Source of the DNA: an uncultured Prevotella sp.
GTDB lineage: Bacteria; Bacteroidota; Bacteroidia; Bacteroidales; Bacteroidaceae
Reading direction: 5' to 3'
Length of the DNA: 64,000 nt
Assembly (NCBI GenBank): GCA_900554695.1
Contig: USHV01000002.1
Location: forward strand, 1 to 64,000
Shown here: positions 63,281-64,000 of the stretch, in pieces
Numbering within the stretch: the stretch's first letter is position 1
Layout of the letters: each line of letters opens with the position of its first letter
Position numbers and translations under genes: made by a program
Notes under the pieces: model-generated
The model's input: the letters and a program-made list of their open reading frames with translations, nothing else
Databases searched by the model: none
What the model was told of the DNA's origin: nothing

Positions 63281-64000
63281 TCATCGGGATGTCTTCTCTG
63301 AAGGAAGAGAGGGCATCCTTTTTTTGTGGCCTGCGAAAAGCAATGTCTGTATAATGCTACGCGAGACGAGATAGACGATGAAGGCGAACCATAGGGCGTG
63401 ATTGCCCCACCCCGTGCGGAGCGACATGTAAACGCCGAAAAACAGGAGTGCCGACACTATGGACGAGAGCATCATGCCGCGCGTGGCCGTGACGCCGATA
63501 AACACTCCGTCCCAGACAAAGGCTGCCATGCCTGCAACCGGAATAGCCACTGCCCAGGGGAAATAAGCGGCTGCGGAGGCTATGACCGTGGTGTCGTCGG
63601 TGAGCAGCGAGAGGAAAGCGCTGCCGCCAAAGGCATACAGGGCCGTGTAGGCAACGACGAGTATGACGCCCCACACGAACAGATGGCGCACCGTGGAACG
63701 GAACATCTGCGCATTGCGCGCGCCGTAGTAGCGGCCGCAGAGCGCCTCGCCGGCATAGGCGAAACCATCCATGACGTATGAAAACAGCGTGAAAAGCTGC
63801 ATGAGCAGAGTGTTTACCGCCAGGACAACAGCACCGTGAGACGCTCCGGCTGAAAGGAAAAACAAATTCACTGCCACTATGAACAAGGTGCGGATGAAGA
63901 TGTCGCGGTTGACACTGAAGAAGCGACACATGGCGTGGAAATCGAACAGTCCGACGGCGGAATAATGGTTGCGGAGGCGGCCATAGACCACGACAAGCGA
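63281..64000 (-). CDS. MATE family (DinF-like) transporter, 5' end outside window
   Basis: Only the last 240 or so residues are in the window; the frame is open to the right edge. Helix-rich, with FSYVMDGFAYAGEALCGRYYGARN and AVAIPVAGMAAFVWDGVFIGVTATRGMMLSSIVSALLFF, which fit the DinF branch of MATE exporters (C-terminal half). It is a different branch from the MATE protein at 17129. Its last codons overlap the terminator of the NigD-like gene. Confidence 0.88.
   Translation of the reverse strand, partial: SLVVVYGRLRNHYSAVGLFDFHAMCRFFSVNRDIFIRTLFIVAVNLFFLSAGASHGAVVLAVNTLLMQLFTLFSYVMDGFAYAGEALCGRYYGARNAQMFRSTVRHLFVWGVILVVAYTALYAFGGSAFLSLLTDDTTVIASAAAYFPWAVAIPVAGMAAFVWDGVFIGVTATRGMMLSSIVSALLFFGVYMSLRTGWGNHALWFAFIVYLVSRSIIQTLLFAGHKKRMPSLPSEKTSR
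63286..63325 (+). terminator. Terminator of the NigD-like gene, inside the MATE gene end
   Basis: GGATG with TCTTCTCT pairs with AGAGAG and CATCC, followed by seven T. It lies 160 bases after the stop codon and within the last 13 codons of the convergent MATE gene. Confidence 0.75.

Overview
The window comes from a member of the order Bacteroidales, most likely Prevotellaceae. Evidence: a type IX secretion lipoprotein (PorE-like) and PorQ, a NigD-like lipoprotein, GH92 mannosidases, DUF1573, DUF1080 and DUF5056 proteins, split xseA/xseB, and many promoters of the Bacteroidetes type (-33 TTTG or TTG, 19-20 nt, -7 TAnnTTTG). About 53 protein genes and one tRNA are supported. I see no rRNA operon, CRISPR array, transposase or phage gene.

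Layout. 0.4-6.0 kb: a leftward mannoside-degrading operon (two GH92 enzymes around a secreted metallopeptidase-like lipoprotein). 6.1-6.9: trmB. 7.1-13.2: a rightward BlaI repressor / M56 membrane peptidase set with unusual TonB-C-terminal-like domains. 13.3-16.7: ferritin, ilvE and exonuclease VII, leftward. 17.1-21.0: MATE transporter, a cytidylate-kinase-like protein, an acyltransferase, a phosphoesterase and a small membrane protein. 21.0-27.9: rmlB, a sigma-region-4-like protein, purT, then fdtA/fdtB-type genes, a GNAT-like protein and a GT-C-like membrane protein, probably making and attaching a dTDP-3-amino-3,6-dideoxyhexose. 27.9-30.3: an ECF sigma operon with an inner-membrane-anchored protein ending in an outer-membrane barrel. 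31.5-32.8: a double DUF1080 protein. 33.5-41.6: topB, porE, a second ECF sigma operon and three unassigned membrane or secreted proteins. 42.1-44.8: rRNA methyltransferase, thyA, folA. 44.9-51.2: Lrp regulator, then ExbB / four-helix protein / ExbD / ExbD, tRNA-Ser, tatD, a helical unknown, a prenyl synthase and tonB, all leftward. 52.5-61.7: porQ-cmk rightward, facing ispH, DUF1573 and a 1,844-residue alpha-2-macroglobulin-like protein. 62.4-64.0: a NigD-like lipoprotein and the 3' part of a second MATE transporter.

The most striking unexplained feature is a family of intergenic elements. Four gaps of about 1.1 kb (11.3-12.4, 30.3-31.5, 39.5-40.6 and 51.2-52.5 kb) each hold exactly five tandem 22-bp units. 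Each unit has inverted symmetry around GAAATGG-N-CCATTTC. A long imperfect hairpin (CGCGTATTTGCG type) lies to one side of the arrays. Two more decayed versions may lie at 33.2 kb and at the left edge. A separate 66-bp tandem repeat carrying promoter boxes sits directly before porQ, and a strongly structured promoter-led non-coding region lies before the gene ending at 40,961.

All functions are assigned from sequence reading alone. No database search was run.
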